Positions 10,802-19,323 of a stretch of 64,000 nt of DNA are shown here, piece by piece. The stretch lies in assembly GCA_016194585.1 (NCBI GenBank), contig JACQBG010000043.1:39259-103258 (forward strand), in the 5' to 3' direction. The DNA is from Gemmatimonadota bacterium (GTDB taxonomy: Bacteria > Gemmatimonadota > Gemmatimonadetes > Gemmatimonadales > Gemmatimonadaceae). The notes beneath the pieces are model-generated. The model had not been told where the DNA came from. It saw only the letters and a list, made by a program, of their open reading frames with translations, and did not search any database. How positions within the stretch are numbered: position 1 is the first letter of the stretch; the number at the start of each line of letters is the position of its first letter. The translations under genes and the position numbers were made by a program.

Positions 10802-10842
10802 GTGCGAAGGGCGCCGGGCGAACCGCCCGGCGCCCTTCGCAC
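10802..10842. terminator. Perfect 19-bp inverted repeat between convergent genes
   Basis: Arms 10802-10820 and 10824-10842 (start GTGCGAAGGGCG) pair perfectly around a 3-base loop AAC. It lies between the DUF1080 gene (+) and the ferritin-VIT1 gene (-), so it probably serves both strands. It lacks a clear T run. Confidence 0.75.
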
Positions 10843-10864
10843 GTCATCCGTCAGGCGCGGCGAC

Positions 10865-11980
10865 TCACGCGAAGAACCGCGCCACCCACTCGCCCACGTA
10901 GTAGCCCGCCACGGCGACGCCGAGCCCCACGACGAACATGTCGAGGCCACTCCGGAACACGCCGCGTCCGGTGAACACGCTGCGCGCGCCTCCCACCGCG
11001 AAATGACTGGCCATCGCGAGCGTGAAGCTGACCGCGATCGCGGTGGTCCCCTGGAACACGAGGAACGGGAACACCGGGATCAGCGCGCCGACCGCCGTCG
11101 CCGTGCCCGTGATCCACGCTTCGCGCCACGGCGACGTCTCGTGCCCGCCGATCTTCAACTCCTCCTGCACCTGCTCGGCGAGCATGCGCTCCGGGTCGCC
11201 CATCACCTCGGTGGCGAGCGCGTGCGCCGCCGCGCGCTCCATCCCCTTGGCCTCGTAGATGAGCGCCAATTCGTCGCGCTCCACCTCGGGCATGAGCGCG
11301 ATCTCGTCGCGCTCCATCGCGATCTCGTTCTCGTACACTTCCTGTTCGCTCTTCGCCGCGAGGTAGCCGCTCGACCCCATCGAGAGCGCGTCGGCGATGA
11401 GCCCCGCCACGCCGGCCACGATCACGGCGTGGTGCTGCTGCGCCGCCGTCGCGCCGATGACGCCGGCGACGAGTCCGAAGTTCGCCGTCAGCCCGTCGTT
11501 GAACCCGTAGACGACGTTGCGCAGCAGGCCGCCCGATTCCGCCTGGTGCCACGGCTCGCCCTCGCGTCCGACGAGATGGCCGATCTCGTGCGCGTGCTCC
11601 TTCGATTCGCGTGCGAGGAGCAGCGCCGCGGCGTTCCCCGGCGCGCCCTGCGGCGTGGCGCGGTGCATCTGCAGGTAGCTCTTCACTTCGCGCCCTTCCT
11701 CGGCGAGCAACATCGGCAACAGGAAGCCCGGACCGAACCAGCCGCCGAGGAGTTCGAGCAGTCGCGTGCGCGCGGTCGGCCGGAACGTGCCGACCGTGCC
11801 GCCGTTCTGCCGGATGAGGTCGGCCCAGATCACGACGTGGCGATCCTCGACCGCGGCGAGCCGCTCGAACACGTCGCGCCGGTGCGCGTCCTTCTCGAGC
11901 GTCGCGAGCACGCGATAGAGGTGCGCGGCGTCGGCTTCGTCCTGCCAATGATGCTGGAAGGCGTGGAGGTCGGCGGTCAC
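10865..11980 (-). CDS. Ferritin-like domain fused to VIT1/CCC1 iron/manganese transporter (MbfA-like)
   Basis: A 371-residue membrane protein. The N-terminal ~150 residues are a rubrerythrin/ferritin-like four-helix part with Glu/His metal-ligand candidates (WQDEADAAHLYRV, AAVEDRHVVIWADL, SKEHAHEIGH). The C-terminal part is VIT1/CCC1, with GFNDGLTANFGLVAGV, then a Glu-rich cytosolic linker and three further membrane helices. By analogy with MbfA, which exports iron under iron or peroxide stress, it should sense and export Fe2+ or Mn2+ from the cytoplasm. It begins with GTG at 11980. The region upstream shows no clear Fur or Irr box that I can identify. Confidence 0.88.
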   Translation of the reverse strand: MTADLHAFQHHWQDEADAAHLYRVLATLEKDAHRRDVFERLAAVEDRHVVIWADLIRQNGGTVGTFRPTARTRLLELLGGWFGPGFLLPMLLAEEGREVKSYLQMHRATPQGAPGNAAALLLARESKEHAHEIGHLVGREGEPWHQAESGGLLRNVVYGFNDGLTANFGLVAGVIGATAAQQHHAVIVAGVAGLIADALSMGSSGYLAAKSEQEVYENEIAMERDEIALMPEVERDELALIYEAKGMERAAAHALATEVMGDPERMLAEQVQEELKIGGHETSPWREAWITGTATAVGALIPVFPFLVFQGTTAIAVSFTLAMASHFAVGGARSVFTGRGVFRSGLDMFVVGLGVAVAGYYVGEWVARFFA

Positions 11981-12153
11981 AAGCGGTGGGGGGCGGAGGG
12001 TGGGGAAGGCGGCGCCGGTCGGCGCCGCTGGAGGGCGTGGCGCCCTCTCAATTATGGCACGGCGCCGTCCGCGGACCTACCCGTCCGGCAGGCCAGGCAA
12101 CCCTCCGCATGGGGGGCGTGACTGAGGAGGTGAACCGCCTCACCGAGGAATCG

Positions 12154-13251
12154 ATGCGAATCCTGTCAATCGCCACGCTCATGGTGGCCGCGGCGCCGGC
12201 CGCGTGGGCCCAGACCCGCACGCCGGCACCGCGCGCTCCCCGCACGTTCGTCTACAGCACGTCGCGCGACGACGCCGACCGCCCGATGCTCGGCGTCACG
12301 ACCTCCGCCGGCGACAAGCGCGACACGCTCGGCCTGCTCGTCGTCGGCGTGACGACCGGCAGTCCCGCCGAGAAGGCCGGCATCGAGGAAGGGAACCGGC
12401 TCGTCGCGATCGACGGCGTGAGCCTCAAGGTCGCGCGCGAGGACGCCGGTGATCCGGAGATGGCGAACGCGATGAGCAACCGGTTGCGCCGCGAGGTGGG
12501 CAAGCACAAGGCGGGCGAGGAAGTCTCGCTCGAGGTGTACGCCGGCGGGCGCACGAAGACGCTGAAGGCGAAGCTCGCCACGTCGAACGACATCGAGCAC
12601 TGGTCGAACGCCGACGACGAGGAGCGTGCGGCGCTTGGCGTCTCGCTCACGATCTCGGGCAGCAAGCGCGATACCGCGGGGATCTTCATCTCGGGCATCT
12701 CCGACGGTGGACCCGCCGACAAGGCCGGTATCGCCGAGGGCGACCGCATCGCGAGCATCAACGGCGTCGACCTCCGCGTGCCGAAGGAGGACGCCGGCGA
12801 CGCTTCCGTGTCGTCGGCACGGTTCCAGCGCCTGCAGCGTGAACTGCGCAAGGTGAAGCCGGGACAGGCCGTCGACCTCGTCGTGGTCTCGGGCGGCACG
12901 TCGCGAACCGTGAAGGCGACGACGGTGAAGTCGAGCGACCTGCGTGACGGCGGTGGCGTGCGGATCCGCATCGGCGACGGAATGGGGCTGCAGCGGATGC
13001 GGATGTTCGACGGGCACGTGCCGGAGCCGCCGCCGCCGCCCGACGCACCGCTGCCGCCAAGGGTGAGGTTCTTCAGGAACGACGGGCCCGACGGCCTGTC
13101 GTTCGACTTCGACGGCATCGGCCCCGAGGTCCGGCGGCAGATCGAGATCGAGGTGCCGCGGGCGATGGACCGCGTACGCGAACAGATGGACGCGCTCAAG
13201 CTGGAACTGCCCGCGCTCCGCTCGCGGATCATCCGCAAGGTCGTGATCTGA
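12154..13251 (+). CDS. Secreted protein with two PDZ domains
   Basis: A 365-residue exported protein with a signal peptide (hydrophobic core, cleavage after AWAQ, about residue 17). Two PDZ domains are evident as an internal duplication: GVTTGSPAEKAGIEEGNRL (starts near 65) and GISDGGPADKAGIAEGDRI (starts near 180). There is no protease domain, so it is not a DegP-type enzyme; it probably binds peptides or scaffolds envelope proteins. A Pro-rich segment and an acidic/amphipathic C-terminus follow. I chose ATG 12154, with GAGGA a few bases upstream; an in-frame GTG at 12118 is an alternative. It converges with the PadR gene. Confidence 0.85.
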   Translation: MRILSIATLMVAAAPAAWAQTRTPAPRAPRTFVYSTSRDDADRPMLGVTTSAGDKRDTLGLLVVGVTTGSPAEKAGIEEGNRLVAIDGVSLKVAREDAGDPEMANAMSNRLRREVGKHKAGEEVSLEVYAGGRTKTLKAKLATSNDIEHWSNADDEERAALGVSLTISGSKRDTAGIFISGISDGGPADKAGIAEGDRIASINGVDLRVPKEDAGDASVSSARFQRLQRELRKVKPGQAVDLVVVSGGTSRTVKATTVKSSDLRDGGGVRIRIGDGMGLQRMRMFDGHVPEPPPPPDAPLPPRVRFFRNDGPDGLSFDFDGIGPEVRRQIEIEVPRAMDRVREQMDALKLELPALRSRIIRKVVI

Positions 13252-13272
13252 GCACGATGCGGCTCCGACACA

Positions 13273-13309
13273 CGAGGGGGAGGGCCGCGACGAGCGGACC
13301 TCCCCCTCG
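13273..13309. terminator. Hairpin between convergent PDZ and PadR genes
   Basis: Arms 13273-13283 (CGAGGGGGAGG) and 13299-13309 are perfectly complementary with a 15-base loop. The position between two convergent gene ends suggests a bidirectional terminator, although no T run follows. Confidence 0.5.
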
Positions 13310-13330
13310 GCGCATCGATGCGCCGACGCG

Positions 13331-13948
13331 CTAGGGCTTCGCGCCCAGGTCGGCGAGTTCGCGCGCGGCGCGCTGCAACACCTCGGCGACCTTCGTCGCG
13401 AGTTCGCTATCGGGGCTGCGCCGCCAGATGAGTCGCGCGTATTCGCGGCCGAGCGCGCCCATCGCTTCGTGCGCCGGGCGCACCGCGTCACCGAAGATCG
13501 ACGCGCCGAGTTCCGAGAGCCGGTCGAGCACTTCGTCCACGGTCGAGCGGTTGGCCTCGAGGTACGCCCGTCCTTCGTCGGTGATGGCGTAGACGCGCTT
13601 GCCGCCCTCTTCGGCGGTGGCGACGGCGAACCCCATCTCCTCGAGCAACGTCAGCGTCGGATAGACGGTGCCCGGACTCGGGGCGTATCGTCCGCCGCTC
13701 CGTTCCTCGAGCGCCTTGATGACGTCGTAGCCGTGGCGCGGCTTCTCGGCGAGGAGCTGCAGGATGACGAACTTGAGGTCGCCTTGCTCGAACATCCTCC
13801 CCGCGCGCCACGGCCCGCCACGGCCGCGGCCGCCCCCGAAGAAGAAGGCGCCGAAGTTCTGCTCGCCACGCCAATCGAAGCCGCGACCCGCCCACATGCG
13901 CCAGCGCGGGCCATCGCCGCCGAAGGCTCTGCAATCCCGATGTCTCAT
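13331..13948 (-). CDS. PadR-family transcriptional regulator with Gly/Arg/Trp-rich N-terminus
   Basis: A 205-residue regulator. After an N-terminal ~50-residue stretch rich in Gly, Arg, Trp and Phe comes the PadR winged helix: FEQGDLKFVILQLLAEKPRH, then GYDVIKALEERSGGRY and PGTVYPTLTLLEEMGF. A C-terminal dimerisation helix region follows. PadR proteins usually repress their own gene and a nearby stress gene. ATG 13948 is preceded by GGAGGG at good spacing; a later Met (MFEQGD) would remove the unusual N-terminus. An excellent palindrome 77-98 bases upstream is probably its operator. The target gene besides itself is uncertain; the TonB-C gene is divergent from it. Confidence 0.88.
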   Translation of the reverse strand: MRHRDCRAFGGDGPRWRMWAGRGFDWRGEQNFGAFFFGGGRGRGGPWRAGRMFEQGDLKFVILQLLAEKPRHGYDVIKALEERSGGRYAPSPGTVYPTLTLLEEMGFAVATAEEGGKRVYAITDEGRAYLEANRSTVDEVLDRLSELGASIFGDAVRPAHEAMGALGREYARLIWRRSPDSELATKVAEVLQRAARELADLGAKP

Positions 13949-14024
13949 TCGTCCCTCCGGAAAGAGGTACTGCTTCACGAGCGCCGGTAACCCAGCGCCC
14001 CGAGCACAGTAACGTAGTATCCAA

Positions 14025-14046
14025 GATATATCGTTAGCGATATATC
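14025..14046. promoter_or_regulatory. Palindromic operator, probably for the PadR regulator
   Basis: GATATATCG (14025-14033) and CGATATATC (14038-14046) form a perfect 9-bp inverted repeat with spacer TTAG. AT-rich repeats of this kind are typical PadR sites, and this one stands out in 70% GC DNA. On the minus strand a GATACT -10-like box lies at 14021-14016, so the site probably overlaps the padR promoter. It lies between padR and the divergent TonB-C gene and could control both. Confidence 0.7.
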
Positions 14047-14154
14047 GCGCAAGGCCCTTGTCACAGGCTCCAACGGTCCTATGGTAATCCCAGTGGGCCG
14101 TGCAGCGGTCCAACCGACAGGACTCTCCTCTCGTCGCTCTTCCCCCGGGGAACG

Positions 14155-14862
14155 ATGCATCTCCTGCTCGACGATCAGCTCAAGGCGCCACGACCCGTCC
14201 TCGGGACGGTGGTGAGCGCGGTGGCGCACGTCGCGCTCTTCCTCGCCGTCATCCTGAGTGGCGGTCGCGTCGTCGATGAGCTCGCCGATGTGATGCAGCA
14301 GACGGTGCGCTTCCTGATCCCGCCGGATCGCGTCTCGCGACCGACCGAGACTCGGGTCGCGTATGTGGCGACGACGGGCGACGGCACGTCGTCGGGGCCG
14401 AGCACGGAGGCGCGCGGCACGGGAGGCCAGAAACGATTCGCGCGGGCCACGGCGGCGAGCGCGGGAGAGCAGCAGCGCGTGCAGCCTTCCGTCGCCGAAC
14501 CGACCGAGGCGGAACACGCGTACAGCATCCTCGAGGTCGATTCGGCCGCGGTGCGCGATCCCACCAGCGCGGCGCCGTCGTACCCGGCGGCGCTCGAGGA
14601 GAAGGGCGTGGAGGGGTCGGCGCTCCTCCGATTCGTCGTGGATTCCACCGGCTTGGTCGACCTCTCCACGGTGCAGGTCCGCCGTTCGACGCATCCGCTG
14701 TTCTCCTCGGCGGTGACGTCGGTGTTGCCGGACATGCGCTTCCGTCCCGCGATGGCCGGCAACAAGCCGGTGCGGCAGCTCGTGGAGCAGGAATTCAAGT
14801 TCCGGTTGAATCGCCCGCCTGAGCCCCCCGCGCCCCCGGCGACGAAGAAGCCCCGGGCCTGA
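14155..14862 (+). CDS. TonB-like energy transducer protein
   Basis: A 235-residue protein with one N-terminal membrane anchor (about residues 16-36: GTVVSAVAHVALFLAVIL) and a periplasmic linker. The C-terminal TonB-C domain (about 140-225) shows YPAALEEKGVEGSALLRFVV, VRRSTHPLFSSAV and FRPAMAGNKPVRQLVEQEF. The linker is short and lacks a long Pro/Lys spacer, so it may not span to outer-membrane receptors like classical TonB. No exbB/exbD lies next to it. The start at 14155 follows shortly after a purine-poor leader; I see no ribosome site. A strong hairpin follows the stop. The gene is divergent from padR. Confidence 0.8.
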   Translation: MHLLLDDQLKAPRPVLGTVVSAVAHVALFLAVILSGGRVVDELADVMQQTVRFLIPPDRVSRPTETRVAYVATTGDGTSSGPSTEARGTGGQKRFARATAASAGEQQRVQPSVAEPTEAEHAYSILEVDSAAVRDPTSAAPSYPAALEEKGVEGSALLRFVVDSTGLVDLSTVQVRRSTHPLFSSAVTSVLPDMRFRPAMAGNKPVRQLVEQEFKFRLNRPPEPPAPPATKKPRA

Positions 14863-14890
14863 CGCGCGGGACGCGTCCACCGAAGACGGG

Positions 14891-14924
14891 AAGAGGCGGC
14901 GTGCCACTCGGCACGCCGCCTCTT
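14891..14924. terminator. Perfect 15-bp hairpin between TonB-C gene and permease
   Basis: Arms 14891-14905 (AAGAGGCGGCGTGCC) and 14910-14924 pair perfectly around loop ACTC. A-rich and T-rich ends on each side suit a bidirectional intrinsic terminator for the two convergent genes. Confidence 0.8.
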
Positions 14925-14947
14925 TCGTTCCCGCGATCGTGCGGTCG

Positions 14948-16168
14948 CTACTCGTAGCGGAGCGCGACGATCGGATCCATGCCCGCGGCGCGGCGCGCCG
15001 GGTACACACCGAAGACGACGCCGACGAATGCCGAGAATCCGAACGCGATGGCGACCGATGACGCGCCGACCTCGGTGTTCCATCCCATCGTCTTCGTGAA
15101 GACCATCGCGCCGCCCGCACCGACGATGATGCCCAGCATGCCGCCGAGGAGGCAGAGCACGACGGCCTCGATGAGGAACTGGAAGAGGATGTTGAGCTTC
15201 GTCGCGCCGAGCGCCTTGCGGATGCCGATCTCCCGCGTGCGCTCGGTGACGGAGACGAGCATGATGTTCATGATGCCGATGCCGCCGACGAGGAGCGACA
15301 CGGCGGCGATGCCGGCGAGCAGGAGGCTGAACACCTGCGTCGTCTCGCCGAGCGTGTTCAGGAAATCGGCCTGGTTGCGGATCTGGAAGTCATCGTCCTT
15401 GCCGGGGCGCAGGCGATGCTCGCGGCGCAGGATCTTCTGGATGTCGGCCATCGTCTCGGGGATCTCCTCCTCCGACGGCGCGAGCACACTGATGGCGCGG
15501 ATGCGGTTGTTGCCGAGCACGCGGAAGCGCGCCGTGGTGATCGGGATCAGGATCTGGTCGTCGGGGTTCTGGAACGCGTTCGTCTGTCCCTTCGACTTGT
15601 AGACCCCGACGACGGTGAACTGGATGCCGCGGATGCGGATCGTCTCGCCGAGCATGGCTTCGGGCGTCTGGAGTCCGAGGTTCTCGACGACGGCCGGTCC
15701 GACGACGGCGACCCGCTGCCGCGTCTGGTCCTCGGCGTTGGTGAAGAATCGCCCGACCTGCATCTCGTACTTGCGGACCTCGGGGTAGTTCGACGTGACG
15801 CCGACGATCTGCGTGCTCGTGTTCTTGTTGAGGTACTGCACCTGCAGCTGTCCCGACATCTCCGGCTGCACGGCGGCGATGTGCTCGCCGCGATCCTTGA
15901 GGGCGGTGGCATCGTCGATGATCAGTCGTGCGCCGCCGCCGCCGGTGCGCACGCCGCCGAACATGGCCTGGCCGGGCATGACGGTCAGCAACGTCGTGCC
16001 GAGGGCGGCGATGCGATCGTTCACCTGTTTCTGTGCGCCCTTGCCGAGGGCGACCACGGCGATGACCGCCGCCACGCCGATGACGATGCCGAGCATCGTG
16101 AGCAGCGAGCGCAGCTTGTTCGCGCGGAGGGCGCCGAGCGCGACGCGGATCGTCTCGCCGAACAGCAT
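14948..16168 (-). CDS. MacB/FtsX-type ABC transporter permease
   Basis: A 406-residue permease. It has the N-terminal amphipathic stretch and first membrane helix of MacB permeases (ALRANKLRSLLTMLGIVIGV), a periplasmic MacB-PCD region (about 50-240), and three C-terminal helices, including SLLVGGIGIMNIMLVSVTER and the TREIGIRKALGAT cytosolic loop. It is the last gene of the sigma-factor/efflux unit, 3 bases after the adaptor. It lacks an ATP-binding domain, and none is encoded next to it, so it needs an ATPase from elsewhere. It probably forms a tripartite pump with the adaptor and TolC-like protein. Confidence 0.92.
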   Translation of the reverse strand: MLFGETIRVALGALRANKLRSLLTMLGIVIGVAAVIAVVALGKGAQKQVNDRIAALGTTLLTVMPGQAMFGGVRTGGGGARLIIDDATALKDRGEHIAAVQPEMSGQLQVQYLNKNTSTQIVGVTSNYPEVRKYEMQVGRFFTNAEDQTRQRVAVVGPAVVENLGLQTPEAMLGETIRIRGIQFTVVGVYKSKGQTNAFQNPDDQILIPITTARFRVLGNNRIRAISVLAPSEEEIPETMADIQKILRREHRLRPGKDDDFQIRNQADFLNTLGETTQVFSLLLAGIAAVSLLVGGIGIMNIMLVSVTERTREIGIRKALGATKLNILFQFLIEAVVLCLLGGMLGIIVGAGGAMVFTKTMGWNTEVGASSVAIAFGFSAFVGVVFGVYPARRAAGMDPIVALRYE

Positions 16169-16171
16169 GCC

Positions 16172-17962
16172 TCAGCCCCCTCGTCCGCCGCGCCCGCCGC
16201 CGGGGCCGCCGAGCGGGCTTCCGGTCATCGACTTCATGCGGTCCTGCATCTCCTGTCGCTTGGCCTGCAGCGCGGCGGCGCTCATCATGGCGACCTTGTC
16301 GCCTTCGACGAGGCCGTCGAGCACTTCGGTGTAGTCGTAGTTCGCGACGCCGAGCCGGATGACCCTCGGCTCCCACGTGGTGCCCTTCTGCACGAACACG
16401 AGGCCGGTGCGGGTGCGCTGCCGTCCGCCGCCGCCCATGCCGCCAGCGCCCATCCCGCCGCCCTGCGTGCTGTTCTTGCTGGCCGGGAAGTTCGACATGC
16501 CCGCGCCACCGCGGCTCGCGCCCTGCGTGGCGCCACCGCGCGCGGCCATCGCGCCCTGCGCGCCCGCCGGCGCAGTCTGGCCGCCCATCCCGCCCCGCCC
16601 ACCGCCGTTGCGGAAGCGGCAGGCCCGCGCGACCTGCGGATCGAGACCGAGCTCCTTGTACACGGCCTCGCTCTCGGCGCGCACCGCCTGACGGTCGGCG
16701 TTCGGGTCGCGCATCTTCGCCGAGATCTCCTCGAGCTTCTTCGCGGCCGCCGGCTTCTGCTTCATCGCGTCGTCGACCTTCTTGCAGTCGGCGTCGGTGA
16801 CCTGCGGCATGTTGAAGCCGCCGCGCCCGCCGAAACCGCCGCGCTGCTGCGGGTCACCGCCCCCCTGGAACGCGAAGTCGAGCTCGCCACGCGATTGCTG
16901 TGTCGCGCCGCCGGGACCTCCCGGTCCGCCGGGGCCGGCCTGCGTCGATCCGCCGGCGCCGCCCTGCCCACCGCGGCCGTTGCCGCCACCCATCGCGGCG
17001 CGCAGCTGCGCCTGCACGCTGTCGGGGTTGAGCCCGAGCAGCGCCGCCGCCTGCCGCGCCTCGCGCGTGGAGCGGATCGCGTCGTTCGGCACCGCGATGG
17101 CACCCAGCCGTTCGTCGGTGAGCACCTGCACCTCGCCGTTCATGCCGGGCTTCAGGAGGCCGTCGCTGTTGTCGAGCGAGACGAGCACCGGGAACATCGT
17201 GACGTTCTGCTGCACGGTCGCCTGCGGCTCGATCTTCTCGACCGTGCCGCGGAAGGGACGGTCGGGGAACGCGTCGACGGTGACCTGCGACTGCTGCCCC
17301 GCCTGCACCATGCCGATGTCGGTCTCGTTCACGAGGGCGCGCGATCGGACCTTCGTGAGGTCGGCCATCGTGACGATCACCGTGCCGCCGTTCACCGACG
17401 TGCCGCCGGCCTGGATGACCTGGCCGAGCGAGACGGGCTTCGTGATGACGGTGCCCTCGGTGGTGGCGACGACCTTGGCGTCGATGAGCGCCTGCTTGGC
17501 GAGGTCGAGGTTCTGCTGGTTGCGCTGCAGCGACGCGTTGGCGTTCGCGAACGCCGTCTGCGCCGACTCGAGGTCGGGACGCGTGATGATGCGCTCGGCG
17601 AACAGCTGTTCCTGGCGCTTGAGCGCGGCCTGCGCGACGTCGAAGTTCGACTTCGACGCGGCGAGGTCGGCGGCGGCCTGCTTGTACTGGATCGTGATGT
17701 TCGTGGTGTCGATCTGCACGATGAGGTCGCCGGGGCGCACGTAGGTGCCGATCTCGACCGGCATCTTCATGACCTGGCCCGACGCGGTCTTCGACTTCAC
17801 CTCGATGATGTTGATCGGCTCGATGATCCCCGTCGCCTCGGCCGTGACGATGATGTCGCGCCGTTGGATGGTGGCCGTCGGGATCACGGCGGCCTTCGTG
17901 TCGGCCTTGCCGCAGGCCGCGGCCACGGTGGCAAGGGCAACGAGCAGGAACGTGCGGTTCAC
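16172..17962 (-). CDS. HlyD/RND-type periplasmic adaptor lipoprotein with large Gly-rich insertion
   Basis: A 596-residue membrane-fusion protein. It has a lipobox-like signal ending AAAC at C17. The lipoyl halves, a coiled-coil hairpin (YKQAAADLAASKSNFDVAQ and on) and a beta-barrel with VPNDAIRSTREARQ follow. About 215 residues (roughly 300-514) then interrupt the usual fold: Gly/Arg/Gln-rich tracts surround a charged helical segment with two cysteines (C393, C448). The membrane-proximal domain resumes at RTRTGLVFVQKGTTW, and the tail is again Gly/Arg-rich. I chose GTG 17962 (GGAG 6 bases upstream); a GTG at 18019 overlaps the TolC-like stop as GTGA and would add 19 residues. It should bridge the permease and the outer-membrane channel. 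Confidence 0.88.
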   Translation of the reverse strand: MNRTFLLVALATVAAACGKADTKAAVIPTATIQRRDIIVTAEATGIIEPINIIEVKSKTASGQVMKMPVEIGTYVRPGDLIVQIDTTNITIQYKQAAADLAASKSNFDVAQAALKRQEQLFAERIITRPDLESAQTAFANANASLQRNQQNLDLAKQALIDAKVVATTEGTVITKPVSLGQVIQAGGTSVNGGTVIVTMADLTKVRSRALVNETDIGMVQAGQQSQVTVDAFPDRPFRGTVEKIEPQATVQQNVTMFPVLVSLDNSDGLLKPGMNGEVQVLTDERLGAIAVPNDAIRSTREARQAAALLGLNPDSVQAQLRAAMGGGNGRGGQGGAGGSTQAGPGGPGGPGGATQQSRGELDFAFQGGGDPQQRGGFGGRGGFNMPQVTDADCKKVDDAMKQKPAAAKKLEEISAKMRDPNADRQAVRAESEAVYKELGLDPQVARACRFRNGGGRGGMGGQTAPAGAQGAMAARGGATQGASRGGAGMSNFPASKNSTQGGGMGAGGMGGGGRQRTRTGLVFVQKGTTWEPRVIRLGVANYDYTEVLDGLVEGDKVAMMSAAALQAKRQEMQDRMKSMTGSPLGGPGGGRGGRGG

Positions 17963-18015
17963 GGCGGACTCCGTCAGGAGGCGAGAGATCGAGTGCGGGT
18001 GCGTCGTCACGGAGG

Positions 18016-19323
18016 TCACCGCAGGTCGCGGCCGACGAGGGCCTCGACCTGGGCCTTCGCGGTGCGTGCGTCGAAGCGCGCCTGGATGAGCGCGGCGCGG
18101 GCGGCGTCGAGCGTCGACTCCGACGTGAGCACGTCGAGCAACGTCGAGGCACCGAGGTTGTAGCGCTGCTTCTGCACGCGGAGGTCCTCGTCGGCCGAGG
18201 CGATCGTGACGAGCTGGATCGCGACGCGCTCCTGCGCGGTGCGCAGCGTGCCGATGAGTTGGGTGAGCTGCTGCTGCTGGCCGAGGCGCACGTCCTTGTA
18301 CGTCGCTTCGGCGTTGTCCTCGTTCACCCGCGCGACGGTGAGGTTCTGCTCACGCGAGTAGTTGTTGAAGAGCGGGTACGAGAAGTTGAAGCTCAGGTTG
18401 GTGCTCGACGAGGTCGGACCGCCGCCCCACGTGAAGCGGTCGTTCGAGTTGTTCAGGTTGTCGCGGAACGCGGCCGTGAGGGTCGGCAGGTAGGGCGTGC
18501 TCGCGGCCTGGTGGGCCGATCGCGCGGCGGCCAACTGGGCCGCGGCCTGGCGCACGGAGGGCCCCTCGTCGGCGTAACGCGCGAGCGCCACGCTGTCGAT
18601 GACGACGTTGCCGATGTCGGCCGTGTCGGCGGCGACGGCGGTGACCTGCGTCGTGGAACCGATGAGGCGCGTCAGCGAGGCGTTGGCGACGCGGACGTTG
18701 TTCTGCGCCGTGAGGATCGAGAGGCGGGCGTTGGCGACCTGGATGGCGGCGCGGAGCGAATCCGACCGCGTCGCCGTGCCGGCGACCACCTTGAGCTGCG
18801 CGACCTTGAGATTCTCCACCGCCTGCTCGAGCTGGCGGTTGGCGGCCGACTCCGACTCGCGCGCGGCGAGCACGGCGTAGTACTGCTGCTTGACGTTGAG
18901 GGCGACGTTGTAGCGCGCGTTCACCTCGTTGGCGACGAACGCGTCGACGTTGGCGTTGGCGGCCTTGTAGTTGTACCAGCGCTGCCCGCCGTCGAAGAGC
19001 TGCAGGTTCATGCTGTAGCCCTTCGAGTAGTTCCAGGCGTCGCCCTTGAACGGCACGAGAGCGCCCTGGAAGAACGTCGTGCCCCCCGACTGGGCCGCCG
19101 TGCCGGTGAGGTTGAGGCTTGGGATGTATTGCGAGAGCGCGAAGCGCACCCCGGCGTCGCCCGTGCGGAGCGCGTTGCGCGCCTGCACCGTCGACGGGGC
19201 ATTCTGCTGCGCGAGCCGCACCGCTTCGTCGAGCGAGACCGCGCGCGGCTCGCCCGTCTGGGCCACGGCGAGGGCCGGAACGAGCGCGAGCCCGGCGGAA
19301 AGACGGCGGAAACCAACCTTCAT
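18016..19323 (-). CDS. TolC-family outer membrane efflux protein
   Basis: A 435-residue protein with a signal peptide ending near ALAVAQ (about 22). Two repeated halves of long Ala/Gln/Asn-rich helices each begin with the family-like pattern SLDEAVRLAQQNAP. A NLGASTLLDVLTSESTLDAA motif near the end is typical of the coiled-coil second half. It should form the trimeric outer-membrane and periplasmic channel. Its ATG (19323) overlaps the stop of the upstream Spy-like gene in an ATGA junction, and its stop overlaps a possible GTG of the adaptor, so the genes are tightly coupled. Confidence 0.9.
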   Translation of the reverse strand: MKVGFRRLSAGLALVPALAVAQTGEPRAVSLDEAVRLAQQNAPSTVQARNALRTGDAGVRFALSQYIPSLNLTGTAAQSGGTTFFQGALVPFKGDAWNYSKGYSMNLQLFDGGQRWYNYKAANANVDAFVANEVNARYNVALNVKQQYYAVLAARESESAANRQLEQAVENLKVAQLKVVAGTATRSDSLRAAIQVANARLSILTAQNNVRVANASLTRLIGSTTQVTAVAADTADIGNVVIDSVALARYADEGPSVRQAAAQLAAARSAHQAASTPYLPTLTAAFRDNLNNSNDRFTWGGGPTSSSTNLSFNFSYPLFNNYSREQNLTVARVNEDNAEATYKDVRLGQQQQLTQLIGTLRTAQERVAIQLVTIASADEDLRVQKQRYNLGASTLLDVLTSESTLDAARAALIQARFDARTAKAQVEALVGRDLR

